Positions 17,063-24,478 of a stretch of DNA of 37,903 bases are shown in pieces. This stretch comes from Roseibacillus sp. GTDB taxonomy: Bacteria; Verrucomicrobiota; Verrucomicrobiia; Verrucomicrobiales; Akkermansiaceae. The stretch is from contig PAQU01000056.1 of NCBI GenBank assembly GCA_002709395.1, positions 30,913-68,815 of the forward strand, given 5' to 3'. The position numbers and the translations under genes were made by a program. The stretch's first letter is position 1. Each line of letters starts with the position of its first letter. The notes under the pieces were generated by a model. That model worked only from the letters and a program-made list of their open reading frames with translations, ran no database searches and was not told where the DNA came from.

Positions 17063-18184
17063 ATGAGAGTGTCGTTGTGTGTGGGCCTCCTGGTCGGAGG
17101 CCTCGTGGCAACCGGCGAAGAGGGAAAGCCCTTCGTTGATTACCCGGAGAAGACCCGGGAATACCTGCAACGAATCCAGCAGGGCGAGCAACGACATGCC
17201 TTCAGGCAGGGCAGGGAAGTTGAGAAATGGCAGGAGGAGGCCCGTGCTGCGCTGGTGGAAATGACAGGGCTGGGGCGTATGCGGCGGGATCTCTCCTCGT
17301 TCCGGCCCACGGTAACGGAGGGAAAGGCGGTTGAAATCGACGGATCCTATTACCGCAGCCTTTGTGAGATTGAGACAGAACCGGGAGTTTCAGTGCCATT
17401 CTACCTGCTGGTGCCCAAGACTCCAGACAAGGGCCTGCGCTTTCCCCTTTTCCTCTGCCCGCACGGCCATGACCGACTTGGCCTCCATTCCTATGCCGGG
17501 GCTTACCGTGATGATGCTCATCGGGAAAAGATCGAGGGGAGGAATGGAAACATCGGGGAGTTGGCGGTCCGGCGTGGTTTCGTGGCTCTTGTGCCTGCGA
17601 CCCGTGGTCTGGCCGATGAAGTGCTGGTCCCAGACCCGAAAGGACGTCATGGCAATCGTCCCTGCCGGGCCCAGTTCATGCACTGTCTGGTTGCCGGGCG
17701 GACTCCCATGGCTGAGAGGGTCTGGGATATGCAATGCCTGCTGAACTGGGCAGAATCTCATCCCTCGGTGGACCGGGAGCGAATCGTGATGAGCGGGAAT
17801 TCTGGTGGAGGAGTTCTCACTGCCTATACGGCGGCCATCGATAAACGTATTCGCGTAGCGATCCCCAGTTGTTCCTTTACCTCAATGACGGGTTCCCAGG
17901 GTTATATATTCCATTGTGACTGCTGCATGGTGCCGGGTCTGCGTGACTGGGGTGACTGGCCGGAACTGGGTGGATTGATAGCACCGCGTCGGCTTCTCCT
18001 TGTCCACGGGGTGAAGGATGGCCTGCACAACCGAACCGATGTCGAGATCGTTGCATCCAAGGTTGAGAAGATCTTTGCAGCCGTGGGGTCGGCGGATCAT
18101 TTTTCCCTGAGGTGGGGGAAGGAAGGTCACCGGTTTTACCCGGAGCTGATGTGGCCCTTCATCGCGGCGGGGCTTTCCCGGTAA
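17063..18184 (+). CDS. Exported α/β-hydrolase, acetyl-xylan-esterase-like
   Basis: A 373-aa protein with a short signal peptide (MRVSLCVGLLVGGLVATGEE) and a large α/β-hydrolase domain. Motifs are VPFYLLVPK, LFLCPHGHDR (oxyanion region), the nucleophile elbow MSGNSGGG (Ser247), HGVKDGLHN (probable acid Asp319) and GKEGHRFY (probable His356). The pattern resembles the Abhydrolase_7/acetyl-xylan-esterase-related group that is frequent in polysaccharide-degrading Verrucomicrobiota. It lies 52 bp after the preceding hydrolase and is the last gene of the plus-strand run that starts at 13379. The gap has no clear terminator or ribosome site. Confidence 0.85.
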   Translation: MRVSLCVGLLVGGLVATGEEGKPFVDYPEKTREYLQRIQQGEQRHAFRQGREVEKWQEEARAALVEMTGLGRMRRDLSSFRPTVTEGKAVEIDGSYYRSLCEIETEPGVSVPFYLLVPKTPDKGLRFPLFLCPHGHDRLGLHSYAGAYRDDAHREKIEGRNGNIGELAVRRGFVALVPATRGLADEVLVPDPKGRHGNRPCRAQFMHCLVAGRTPMAERVWDMQCLLNWAESHPSVDRERIVMSGNSGGGVLTAYTAAIDKRIRVAIPSCSFTSMTGSQGYIFHCDCCMVPGLRDWGDWPELGGLIAPRRLLLVHGVKDGLHNRTDVEIVASKVEKIFAAVGSADHFSLRWGKEGHRFYPELMWPFIAAGLSR

Positions 18185-18226
18185 TCAGCGTGCCGGGAGG
18201 GAATTGCTGGACTTATCGACGGGGGA

Positions 18227-19087
18227 TCAGGAATCACCTCCCAGAAGGGCTCCCAGACCGTCTTTCATCAGGTAGATCTGTTTTACCTCTTCCGCGGTAA
18301 GGGAGCGGTTGAAGCAGGCGAAATCATCCATCAAACCGATGTAGTTCAAGCCGAGGAGAAGGCGGGCAGTCTCTGTCGGTTTCCAGGTAAACTGCTGGTT
18401 CCACCCATCCAAGGTGCCATTGAGAGTTCCGTTCAGATAGAGTTTTGCTGCTGCGTCTTTCTTGCCGCTGTTGAAGTTTTCCCAGGTAAAGAGAACGTGG
18501 ACCCACTTGCCCGGTGCAAATCCGGGGTTTTTTGAAGTAAGCAGGGGGCGCTCAGTCTCTGGAACCTCGCCTCCACCCGGGTTCCAGACCTTCTTGTCTG
18601 CGAAGCATCCAAGTCGGAAGTCACGTGGTTTTCCCTCCTTGTTGAAGTCGACAAAGAAGGAAGCGTCATTCCAGGCCCTGGGGGTGAACTGTACCGGGTC
18701 GCTGTAGCCCTTGGCCAGTCCGTCTACCGGGTCACATTGAAGCCAGAAGGAGGAGGCTCCACTCCAGTTGACCTTCTGGTAGGAAAGATTCCCGTCGGCG
18801 GCGTAGTAGATCCAGGGAGCGTCACCTGAACGAAATGCCATGGCATCCCCGAACTTGCCCCTGCCCTTGGCGATTCCGCTCTTGTTCCCCGTATGCAGGC
18901 CCTCCTTTGAAACGTTCTTCCCGCGATTTACCCAGGTATAAAGTTTCGGGTCACCCTTGGCATGGTCTGCATCTACTCCCTTGTCGAAGGAGGCATAGAT
19001 GGTCAGAGCGGATGCGAGGGGTGATTCGTCTGCAAGTGCGGCAGTAAGGAAGGGCAGGCTGAGCAGTCCGGTGAAGAGGCGTGACAT
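18227..19087 (-). CDS. Secreted LamG-domain (concanavalin-like) protein
   Basis: From ATG 19087 the protein is 286 aa with a signal peptide (MSRLFTGLLSLPFLTAALADES). The remainder reads as a single LamG/concanavalin A-like jelly roll: LTIYASFDKGVDADHAKGD at the start, SSFWLQCDP, WVHVLFTWENFNSGKKDAAAKLYLNG in the middle and LLGLNYIGLMDDFACFNRSLTAEEVKQIY at the end, which is the classical LamG closing strand. It probably binds carbohydrate or protein outside the cytoplasm; no catalytic residues are seen. It is convergent with the hydrolase operon and 70 bp downstream of the L,D-transpeptidase gene on the same strand. Confidence 0.87.
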   Translation of the reverse strand: MSRLFTGLLSLPFLTAALADESPLASALTIYASFDKGVDADHAKGDPKLYTWVNRGKNVSKEGLHTGNKSGIAKGRGKFGDAMAFRSGDAPWIYYAADGNLSYQKVNWSGASSFWLQCDPVDGLAKGYSDPVQFTPRAWNDASFFVDFNKEGKPRDFRLGCFADKKVWNPGGGEVPETERPLLTSKNPGFAPGKWVHVLFTWENFNSGKKDAAAKLYLNGTLNGTLDGWNQQFTWKPTETARLLLGLNYIGLMDDFACFNRSLTAEEVKQIYLMKDGLGALLGGDS

Positions 19088-19157
19088 GATGTGGCAGTAG
19101 AGAATGGAGTAACGGGAGGAATCCAGCATTTTTCCCGGGCTGCCTGTTTCATGGATA

Positions 19158-19865
19158 TTACTTCCTTATTATTGTAATGGGGGTGCCCTTGTGAATCCAC
19201 TCGTAGAAGAAGCGGGCTGGGTTTCCACCAGTCAGATAGGGAAGGCGAATGCATCCGTGCGAGGCGGGGTAGTCCGGAACCTCTTTAAATCCGTGAATGA
19301 AGATATGTCCTGTGACCTGCACGCTGTAAGGCATGTAGGCGTTGTTGTAGCGACTGGAGTAATGCTTGCGGGCCTTGTAGGGGCCAGCCTTGAATTCGCC
19401 ACTGGGAGTGGATCCCCGCCTTCCAGAACTGATGTTTGTTTCAAGGACCAGGCGCTCTCCCTCCCAGGCACGGAGGCGCTGCTGTTCCAGGTTTATTTCT
19501 GCACGTTTGTCTACAAGGACCACCCGGAAAGAGCGTCTGGACGACGATACCTTGAAGCTTTTTTTCTTTTTTTCATGGGTCACGGTGGCGCCTGCCTCGG
19601 TAAGGGTCTCGAGGCTGATCAGGATGGTGCCATCGGTAAAGGAGCGCATTGTATCAGTCGAGAAGCTCTTGCTATTCAGGACGACGGTTCCCTTTTCATG
19701 ATTGAGCCGCGGAGACCATCCAAGTTTTCGTGATGCTTCCGCAAGAGGCAGAAAGGTACGCTTGGAGTCCAAGGCAAAGGTTATGGCCTCGAGTGTAGGA
19801 GCGCCCCGGACAGGAGATAGAGGAGTGAAGATAAACAGCAGGGCCAGAAAAGGGGCGGTCTTCAT
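19158..19865 (-). CDS. L,D-transpeptidase (YkuD), with N-terminal stalk-like domain
   Basis: A 235-aa exported protein with a signal peptide (MKTAPFLALLFIFTPLSPVRG). Residues about 25-108 resemble the copper-amine-oxidase-N-like / 'stalk' repeat (TFLPLAEASRKLGWSPRLNHEKGTVVL, then ILISLETLTEAGATV). Residues 113-234 form the YkuD catalytic domain, with FIHGFKEVPDYPASHGCIR carrying His191, His203 and the nucleophile Cys205. Such enzymes make 3-3 cross-links in peptidoglycan or attach proteins to it. A second YkuD enzyme with a different architecture is encoded at 33819-34493. Confidence 0.93.
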   Translation of the reverse strand: MKTAPFLALLFIFTPLSPVRGAPTLEAITFALDSKRTFLPLAEASRKLGWSPRLNHEKGTVVLNSKSFSTDTMRSFTDGTILISLETLTEAGATVTHEKKKKSFKVSSSRRSFRVVLVDKRAEINLEQQRLRAWEGERLVLETNISSGRRGSTPSGEFKAGPYKARKHYSSRYNNAYMPYSVQVTGHIFIHGFKEVPDYPASHGCIRLPYLTGGNPARFFYEWIHKGTPITIIRK

Positions 19866-19953
19866 TGGCGAGGAAAGGTGCTCGGCGGAGATTTACTGTG
19901 CTGACCGGGTCACACAAGTGGATTTCCTGAGGAGGGAGAATTTTGATGAGAGG

Positions 19954-20556
19954 TCAGGCTCCGATGCCGAAGAAACGTCCGATACCGGTGAGAATCATCT
20001 TGATCGCGATGGCAGTGAGAACCATGCCCATCAGTCGCTCGATGGCGATGAGGCCACGCCTTTTGATGAGGCGGGCCAGAGAAGACGAGAAGAGCATGAC
20101 CACGGCGGTCATCGCCCAGGCGATGAGAACGGCTGCAAGCCAGTCAGGCCAGCGGGTAGGATCACTGCTCATGAGAAAGAGAACGGAGGCGAGGGCTGAG
20201 GGGCCGGCAAGGAGAGGGATTGCGAGAGGAACAAGAATAGGTTCGTCTGCATTTTCATCTATATCCACCGGGTAGGGTCCACGAGTTGGGGGGAAAACCA
20301 TGCGCAGGGCGATAAGAAAGAGGATGACCCCTCCGGCGGTAGTCAGGATGGATTCCGAGATTCCGATCGCATCGAGAATATAGCGCCCGAGGAACAGAAA
20401 GATGATCAACGCGGCAAGGGCGAAGAGGAGTTCGCGGATAATAACCCTGCGGCGTCGTTCGGGCGCTATGGGGTTGAGCACCGAGAGGAAGAGCGGCACA
20501 TTCCCGAAGGGGTCCATGACAAGGAAGAGAAGAAGAGCGGCGGAGAAGATCGTCAT
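19954..20556 (-). CDS. MarC family integral membrane protein
   Basis: A 200-aa protein with about six hydrophobic helices. Family marks are the N-terminal LLFLVMDPFGNVPLFL, ILTTAGGVILFLIALRMVFPP, VPLAIPLLAGPSALASVLFL and the C-terminal LIKRRGLIAIERLMGMVLTAIAIKMILTGIGRFFG. Length is typical for MarC/UPF0056. The family was once linked to antibiotic resistance in E. coli, but that was not upheld and its transport role is unclear. It lies 88 bp upstream of the L,D-transpeptidase gene on the same strand and may share its transcript. Confidence 0.93.
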   Translation of the reverse strand: MTIFSAALLLFLVMDPFGNVPLFLSVLNPIAPERRRRVIIRELLFALAALIIFLFLGRYILDAIGISESILTTAGGVILFLIALRMVFPPTRGPYPVDIDENADEPILVPLAIPLLAGPSALASVLFLMSSDPTRWPDWLAAVLIAWAMTAVVMLFSSSLARLIKRRGLIAIERLMGMVLTAIAIKMILTGIGRFFGIGA

Positions 20557-20691
20557 GTCGTGCAGGCGGAATTAAGTGAACGTGGCGTGACGGATGCGGA
20601 GTGGTAGACTTCCATCGGGAGCACAAGGATGAAATCCCATCCATGAAAAAGCTTCCCCTGAGGGCGGAGAAGGGAGCGGGACAGAAAAAGA

Positions 20692-22155
20692 CTACTGAAC
20701 CGGGATCTGAAGCGTTACGGCGTTATATTCTGGTCCCGAAACCGTGATGGTAATGGTGCTTTCCTCTACCACATTCAGGGGAAAGACAACGTTTCCTGAC
20801 TCGTCCGATACGGTTACGGCATAGAGGCCGAAGTCGTCCTGGAGGGAAACGATGGAATGGGGCGCGTCCGATTCAATTACCAGGCTCAGGTTGCCTGCGG
20901 GCAACTTTTTCGGGCCCGCTACGCTGGGAGTCCGGGGAGCTGTCCCCCGGAGCCCAAGGGTGGGATCGCCCAGAAGGTTCACGCCGCAGGTTGAGAAATG
21001 AAGATCGGCGGATTTGAGAGCTTCGGGAGCGAGGTCAGCCTTGACCAGCATCATGGCAGCTCCTGCGCTGACTTTCTTGCCAAGTCCATGTTCCCAGAAC
21101 CGTGTCATGGAGAGATTGGTGCCGCCATGTCTTCCGGCTCTGGAGGGTGCTACTATTGCGATGGCCCCGGCTTTTGGTTGCCGAATCATTGACTCCGCAA
21201 TGGACGGGTCCTCCCCACGGTCAAATTCCCCGGTGAAACAGGAGGTCGTCGTGATGAAGGGGTAAGCGCCTTCGTTCCGGAGCTGCGCGACATGACTGAA
21301 GGTGATCACGGTGTCATCCTCGAGGAGCCACCCATGATGCAAGCCTCCACCATGCATGTGGATTTTTCCGCTCTCTCTGCCATTGATGAGGTTAATCCAG
21401 TTGGCGGAGTTGAAGGGTTTAGCGTTTTGCTGCCCGGATGAAAGATGGCGGACGAGGCCTCCTTTCAGGACCTTGGAGAGATGGGTGTCCCAGTCCGTCT
21501 GCAATGCATCCAAAGCAGAGGGAACAGAAGAGGTATAAGCCATGGAGGTCGCAAAATCCGATCCCGGGTATCCGGATTCGTAGGCGATGACCTTGTTGGT
21601 GTAGGCCCTGACATCTTCTGCAGTACGAACCGGGATCCTGCCCAGTCCCACGTCTCCATCGGGATAGTCGATGGATTCGCGATCGTCTTCCCACTCGCCA
21701 TAAATTCCGTCGTTATCAGAGTCCCAGTCCTTTTTGCTGAGATAGTAGATGTCAGTGGGAACGGCGTCGTAGTCGCCGGATTTCGTGCGGTGCAGCGTAT
21801 CCCGGTCCGGGACTCCCCCGGTGCCGTTTTCCCTGCTATCCCCTCCGAGGATGATCCAGCGGGTTCCAAGGTGATCAGTGTGATTCCGGATGCAGCGCCG
21901 AATCTTTTCCTGCAGATCGGGAGCCTCGTATCGTTCGGCAATCTGCTTGGTGCTGAGGATCCGGACTGGTTTTCCTATTTGTTTTTTCCACGCAGCAAAA
22001 GGCTTCCATGCCTCTGCAAGCTCTGGGGGGGTGATAAGAAGGACGGTGGCAGGAGACGGAGCAGTGAGCCCCGCCATGAATTCGTGCTCAGGGTGAGCCA
22101 GACCGATTCGGGTAGCACTCAGGGTGAGGCAGGCGAACAGCAGGACGGGCTTCAT
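20692..22155 (-). CDS. Secreted family C25 (gingipain-like) cysteine peptidase
   Basis: A 487-aa protein with a signal peptide (MKPVLLFACLTLSATRIGLAH). The C25 catalytic domain is visible from residue 35 on: VLLITPPELAEAWKPFAAWKKQIGKPVRIL, RWIILGGD, VPTDIYYL, GDVGLGRIPVRT. The probable catalytic dyad is His268 (KIHMHGGG) and Cys306 (ITTTSCFTGEFD). A DSDNDGIYGEWEDD segment (145-158) looks like a calcium loop. After HFSTCGVNLLGDPTLGLRG the last 80 residues form an Ig-like β-domain, as in gingipains. Clan CD peptidases often cut after basic residues; specificity cannot be read here. No sorting domain (such as a type IX tail) is obvious. It diverges from the zinc-finger gene at 22245. Confidence 0.9.
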   Translation of the reverse strand: MKPVLLFACLTLSATRIGLAHPEHEFMAGLTAPSPATVLLITPPELAEAWKPFAAWKKQIGKPVRILSTKQIAERYEAPDLQEKIRRCIRNHTDHLGTRWIILGGDSRENGTGGVPDRDTLHRTKSGDYDAVPTDIYYLSKKDWDSDNDGIYGEWEDDRESIDYPDGDVGLGRIPVRTAEDVRAYTNKVIAYESGYPGSDFATSMAYTSSVPSALDALQTDWDTHLSKVLKGGLVRHLSSGQQNAKPFNSANWINLINGRESGKIHMHGGGLHHGWLLEDDTVITFSHVAQLRNEGAYPFITTTSCFTGEFDRGEDPSIAESMIRQPKAGAIAIVAPSRAGRHGGTNLSMTRFWEHGLGKKVSAGAAMMLVKADLAPEALKSADLHFSTCGVNLLGDPTLGLRGTAPRTPSVAGPKKLPAGNLSLVIESDAPHSIVSLQDDFGLYAVTVSDESGNVVFPLNVVEESTITITVSGPEYNAVTLQIPVQ

Positions 22156-22244
22156 GGTGTCAGGATCTCAACTGGAAAGCGGGCTGGCGAGCGATTCCTG
22201 CGCCGAATCTTGCTTCAGGGAGCAGGTGGCGACATGCTTCGGGG

Positions 22245-22580
22245 GTGCTGAGTGTGGAGGAACAGATCGAGTTGGAGATCCGGGCCCGGGGAGAACTTGA
22301 GCGGTTGCGGCAGGAAGCTACAAGTGAGGAGGTTGATCCGCAGGCCGTGGCGGTGGATGTTGCCATCGGACGCCTCTCAAGGCTGGATTCCATGCAGATG
22401 GAAGAGGTGCGCAAGGATGCTGCCCGTCGCCGGAATCAGCGAATCCATGAGTTGCAGGAGACTTTGCGTAAGATGGATGAGGGTAATTACGGGATCTGCG
22501 AAGGTTGTGGCGGATGGATTGATTATGCTCGTCTGGAGCAGCGGCCTGAGGCTGTCCTGTGTGGGGAGTGTGCCCGTTAG
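22245..22580 (+). CDS. DksA/TraR-type C4 zinc-finger protein
   Basis: A 111-aa protein starting at GTG 22245. The N-terminal two-thirds are charged and helical (a coiled-coil-like region), and the C-terminus holds four zinc ligands: CEGC (Cys85, Cys88) and CGEC (Cys106, Cys109), with GNYGICEGCGGWID typical of the DksA/TraR family. Such proteins bind in the secondary channel of RNA polymerase and modulate initiation, often with ppGpp; short homologues may have other roles. An ATG at 22234 is out of frame and hits a stop at once, which supports the GTG start. It is convergent with the DUF3817 gene, 13 bp apart. Confidence 0.85.
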   Translation: MLSVEEQIELEIRARGELERLRQEATSEEVDPQAVAVDVAIGRLSRLDSMQMEEVRKDAARRRNQRIHELQETLRKMDEGNYGICEGCGGWIDYARLEQRPEAVLCGECAR

Positions 22581-22593
22581 GGCCCCGGGCTGC

Positions 22594-22920
22594 TTATAGC
22601 CGGGAAGCACCTTTGGCCTGACGGACCCGCGAGTCTTCGCGTTTGAGCCACGGTTCGATCAGGAAGGGTCCGAAGGGAACAAGGGCGGCAACGAAGATTT
22701 TCCCGCAGGTCCAGTGGCTCCAGCCGGCCGGTCTGCGGGCGAGTTGGATCAGCAGGCAAAGAAGGATGAAGAGCGCGCCATGAATGGTGCCGGGAAGATG
22801 AATGGCATCGTCGTTGCCCTGGATTCGCTTGAGAAATATGGAGCAGTAGAGAAGCACGAGAAAGGAAGTTCCCTCCAGCAGTCCCACGAAGCGTAACCTT
22901 CCGATTGCAGTCTTGAGCAT
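22594..22920 (-). CDS. DUF3817 domain membrane protein
   Basis: A 108-aa protein with three hydrophobic segments: FVGLLEGTSFLVLLYCSIFLK, PGTIHGALFILLCLLIQLARR and GKIFVAALVPFGPFLIEPWLKR. The RFVGLLEG start, HGALFI centre and PFGPF near the end fit DUF3817, a small family of inner-membrane proteins of unknown function (YdzA/YnfA-like in size, not in sequence). It begins 17 bp after the rhodanese gene and is probably co-transcribed with it. Confidence 0.85.
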   Translation of the reverse strand: MLKTAIGRLRFVGLLEGTSFLVLLYCSIFLKRIQGNDDAIHLPGTIHGALFILLCLLIQLARRPAGWSHWTCGKIFVAALVPFGPFLIEPWLKREDSRVRQAKGASRL

Positions 22921-22937
22921 GAGGCGCAGGGTGAGGG

Positions 22938-23351
22938 CTATTTGGAAACAGGAAGTCCCGCTTTCTGCCAGTCCAGCATTCCACCGTCGAGGTGGTAGAT
23001 GCGCTTGAAGCCGAGTTTCTTCCAGATGGCGAGCGACTGAGAACTGCGTCCGCCACTGCGGCAGTGAACCAGGTAGGGCCGATCGCGTTTCAGCTTGGCA
23101 ATCTTCCCGGAAAAGTCATCGCCGAGAAAGTCGATCAGCTGAGCTCCCTTGAGGTGTCCTTCCCTGAATTCACCGGGGGTCCGGATGTCGATGATGACGG
23201 GGCGCGTCCTGGCTTCCTTGGAGGAGAGGAGAAGGGCGGCTTTTTTTGCGTCGACATGGACGACGGGTCCGGGCTTGGAGAGTGCCTGTCCGGAGCTGGG
23301 CAGCGAGATTGCAAGACAGAGAAGAAGGAGGGGGGAGAGCACCCGTTGCAT
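22938..23351 (-). CDS. Exported single-domain rhodanese
   Basis: A 137-aa protein from ATG 23351 with a signal peptide (MQRVLSPLLLLCLAISLPSSGQA). The rhodanese domain (about 33-136) shows VIIDIRTPGEFREGHLKGA, the active-site loop VHCRSGGRSS (Cys97) and IYHLDGGMLDWQKAGLP. Single-domain rhodaneses transfer sulfane sulfur; the signal peptide places it in the periplasm. The longer open frame to 23696 crosses the opposite-style GC-rich region and is an out-of-frame extension. The next gene downstream (DUF3817) follows after 17 bp. Confidence 0.92.
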   Translation of the reverse strand: MQRVLSPLLLLCLAISLPSSGQALSKPGPVVHVDAKKAALLLSSKEARTRPVIIDIRTPGEFREGHLKGAQLIDFLGDDFSGKIAKLKRDRPYLVHCRSGGRSSQSLAIWKKLGFKRIYHLDGGMLDWQKAGLPVSK

Positions 23352-23434
23352 GCTGCGAAAAATACCGGTCCGCTGGTGGGATGCAAGCGCTCCGGTCAGG
23401 TCTCCACCGTGCAGTCCGCCGCCGACTGCGTCGG

Positions 23435-24211
23435 CTAGCGTGGGTCCCGACCGACAGTGAACCGCGGCGGGGATGCTGCCCAGACGGCTTCGACGGCACC
23501 GCCCGTCAGCAGTTCGACCTCGGGGCATCGAATGCAGCGTGTGCTCACTACTGGACGCCCGGAGGCGTGATCGACGCCGCCGTCCCATCCAGTCCGGCCG
23601 CCGCACCGCTGGCACCGGCACTCGAAGAGAAAGTCGAGCGTCTGAGGAGGGGCGGGCGAGCGATCGGCGGAGACCTCGGCCTGCAGCTCGACCCACCCGT
23701 TGCAGGCAAGTCCGAGCTCGACGGCGTGCACCGTCCAGACGACCCCGTCGAGCGTCAGTTGGCTGCCCGGGCCGAGGCGGTGCTTCTCGTCCGTTCCGAA
23801 GGGATACAGCGCCATGGTTGGGCCGCGCACCGTACGTCCGTCGGGCAGCCGGTAGTCGGCATCGAGGGCGTTTGCGGCGCCGACCTGCGCGCCACCGAGG
23901 TCGCCGACAGTCGTCTCCTCAATGCGCTCCGTCACCACCCGCGTGTAGAGGGCCTGCTGGCGCTCGTAGGGAGGGGCACCAACCGACTGTGCCAGAGCTT
24001 GCAGGCACCATGACAGTTCCTGCCTGTCTGTAGTGCATGAGCTCCCGAGGAGGCTCACGTCGACGCGTTCCCCGACCACGTCGAAGTCGATTTCCCGGAT
24101 CGTGAGGCCTCGGTTGTCACGTAGACAGGTAAGCAGTTCGCCTAGCTGGTTGGTGCAGATCATCCCGGCACGAACTCCGGTCACTACCAAGTCCCACGCC
24201 GGACGAATCAC
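23435..24211 (-). CDS. Uncharacterised GC-rich protein with C-terminal zinc ribbon
   Basis: A 258-aa frame from GTG 24211. I recognise no family. The C-terminal part holds CQRC...CIRC, two CxxC pairs 17 residues apart, consistent with a zinc ribbon; around it lie LGPGSQLTLDGVVWTVHAVEL and WVELQAEV, probably β-strands. There is no signal peptide or membrane segment. Codons end in G or C more strongly than in the neighbours (frequent GTC, GAC, CTC, GCC), suggesting transfer. The same frame stays open and protein-like upstream to 24322 (in-frame TAG at 24325-24323), with LSLNRAKILKEPLPDLLQAAEKLEPPD before the GTG but no ATG or TTG. The true start may therefore be non-standard, or the 5' end may be truncated. 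It lies 83 bp upstream of the rhodanese gene on the same strand. Confidence 0.6.
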   Translation of the reverse strand: MIRPAWDLVVTGVRAGMICTNQLGELLTCLRDNRGLTIREIDFDVVGERVDVSLLGSSCTTDRQELSWCLQALAQSVGAPPYERQQALYTRVVTERIEETTVGDLGGAQVGAANALDADYRLPDGRTVRGPTMALYPFGTDEKHRLGPGSQLTLDGVVWTVHAVELGLACNGWVELQAEVSADRSPAPPQTLDFLFECRCQRCGGRTGWDGGVDHASGRPVVSTRCIRCPEVELLTGGAVEAVWAASPPRFTVGRDPR

Positions 24212-24478
24212 GTCCGGCGGTTCTAGCTTCTCAGCAGCTTGGAGAAGATCTGGGAGAGGCTCTTTCAGGATTTTGGCACGGTTCAGGCTCAGGCTCCCGG
24301 GTGCGAGTCGCCAGCATACAGGCTACGGCTTGTTTTAAGAAATCGCTTTTTTGACCCCGGCTCTTCCGGGCGCCCTCCAGAAGGCTGAGGACAAGGCTGA
24401 GAAGGCCAGCTTGGAGGAGAGGCTGAGCCCTGTCACAACCTTCTGCCCCTCCGCTGGGAGGAAGCGTTCCGGCCCGGC
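24212..24478. other. Gap between rapA and the zinc-ribbon gene
   Basis: No complete gene is seen. The part up to 24322 continues the frame of the zinc-ribbon gene without a standard start. The rest contains a 9-bp direct repeat AAGGCTGAG (24381-24389 and 24393-24401) within a short plus-strand open stretch of about 47 codons that has no clear start. There is no convincing terminator hairpin with a T-tract and no inverted repeats that would mark a mobile element. Confidence 0.5.

Noticed and set aside
23435-23448. The 14-mer GTCGGCTAGCGTGG at the end of the zinc-ribbon gene also occurs near 35493
   Set aside because: A single 14-bp match between two stop-codon regions is expected by chance in a window of this size, and no further repeat structure surrounds either copy.
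23246-24033. Long plus-strand open frames opposite the zinc-ribbon gene
   Set aside because: They are arginine-rich shadow frames typical of GC-rich coding DNA; the minus frame has sensible composition and a zinc ribbon.
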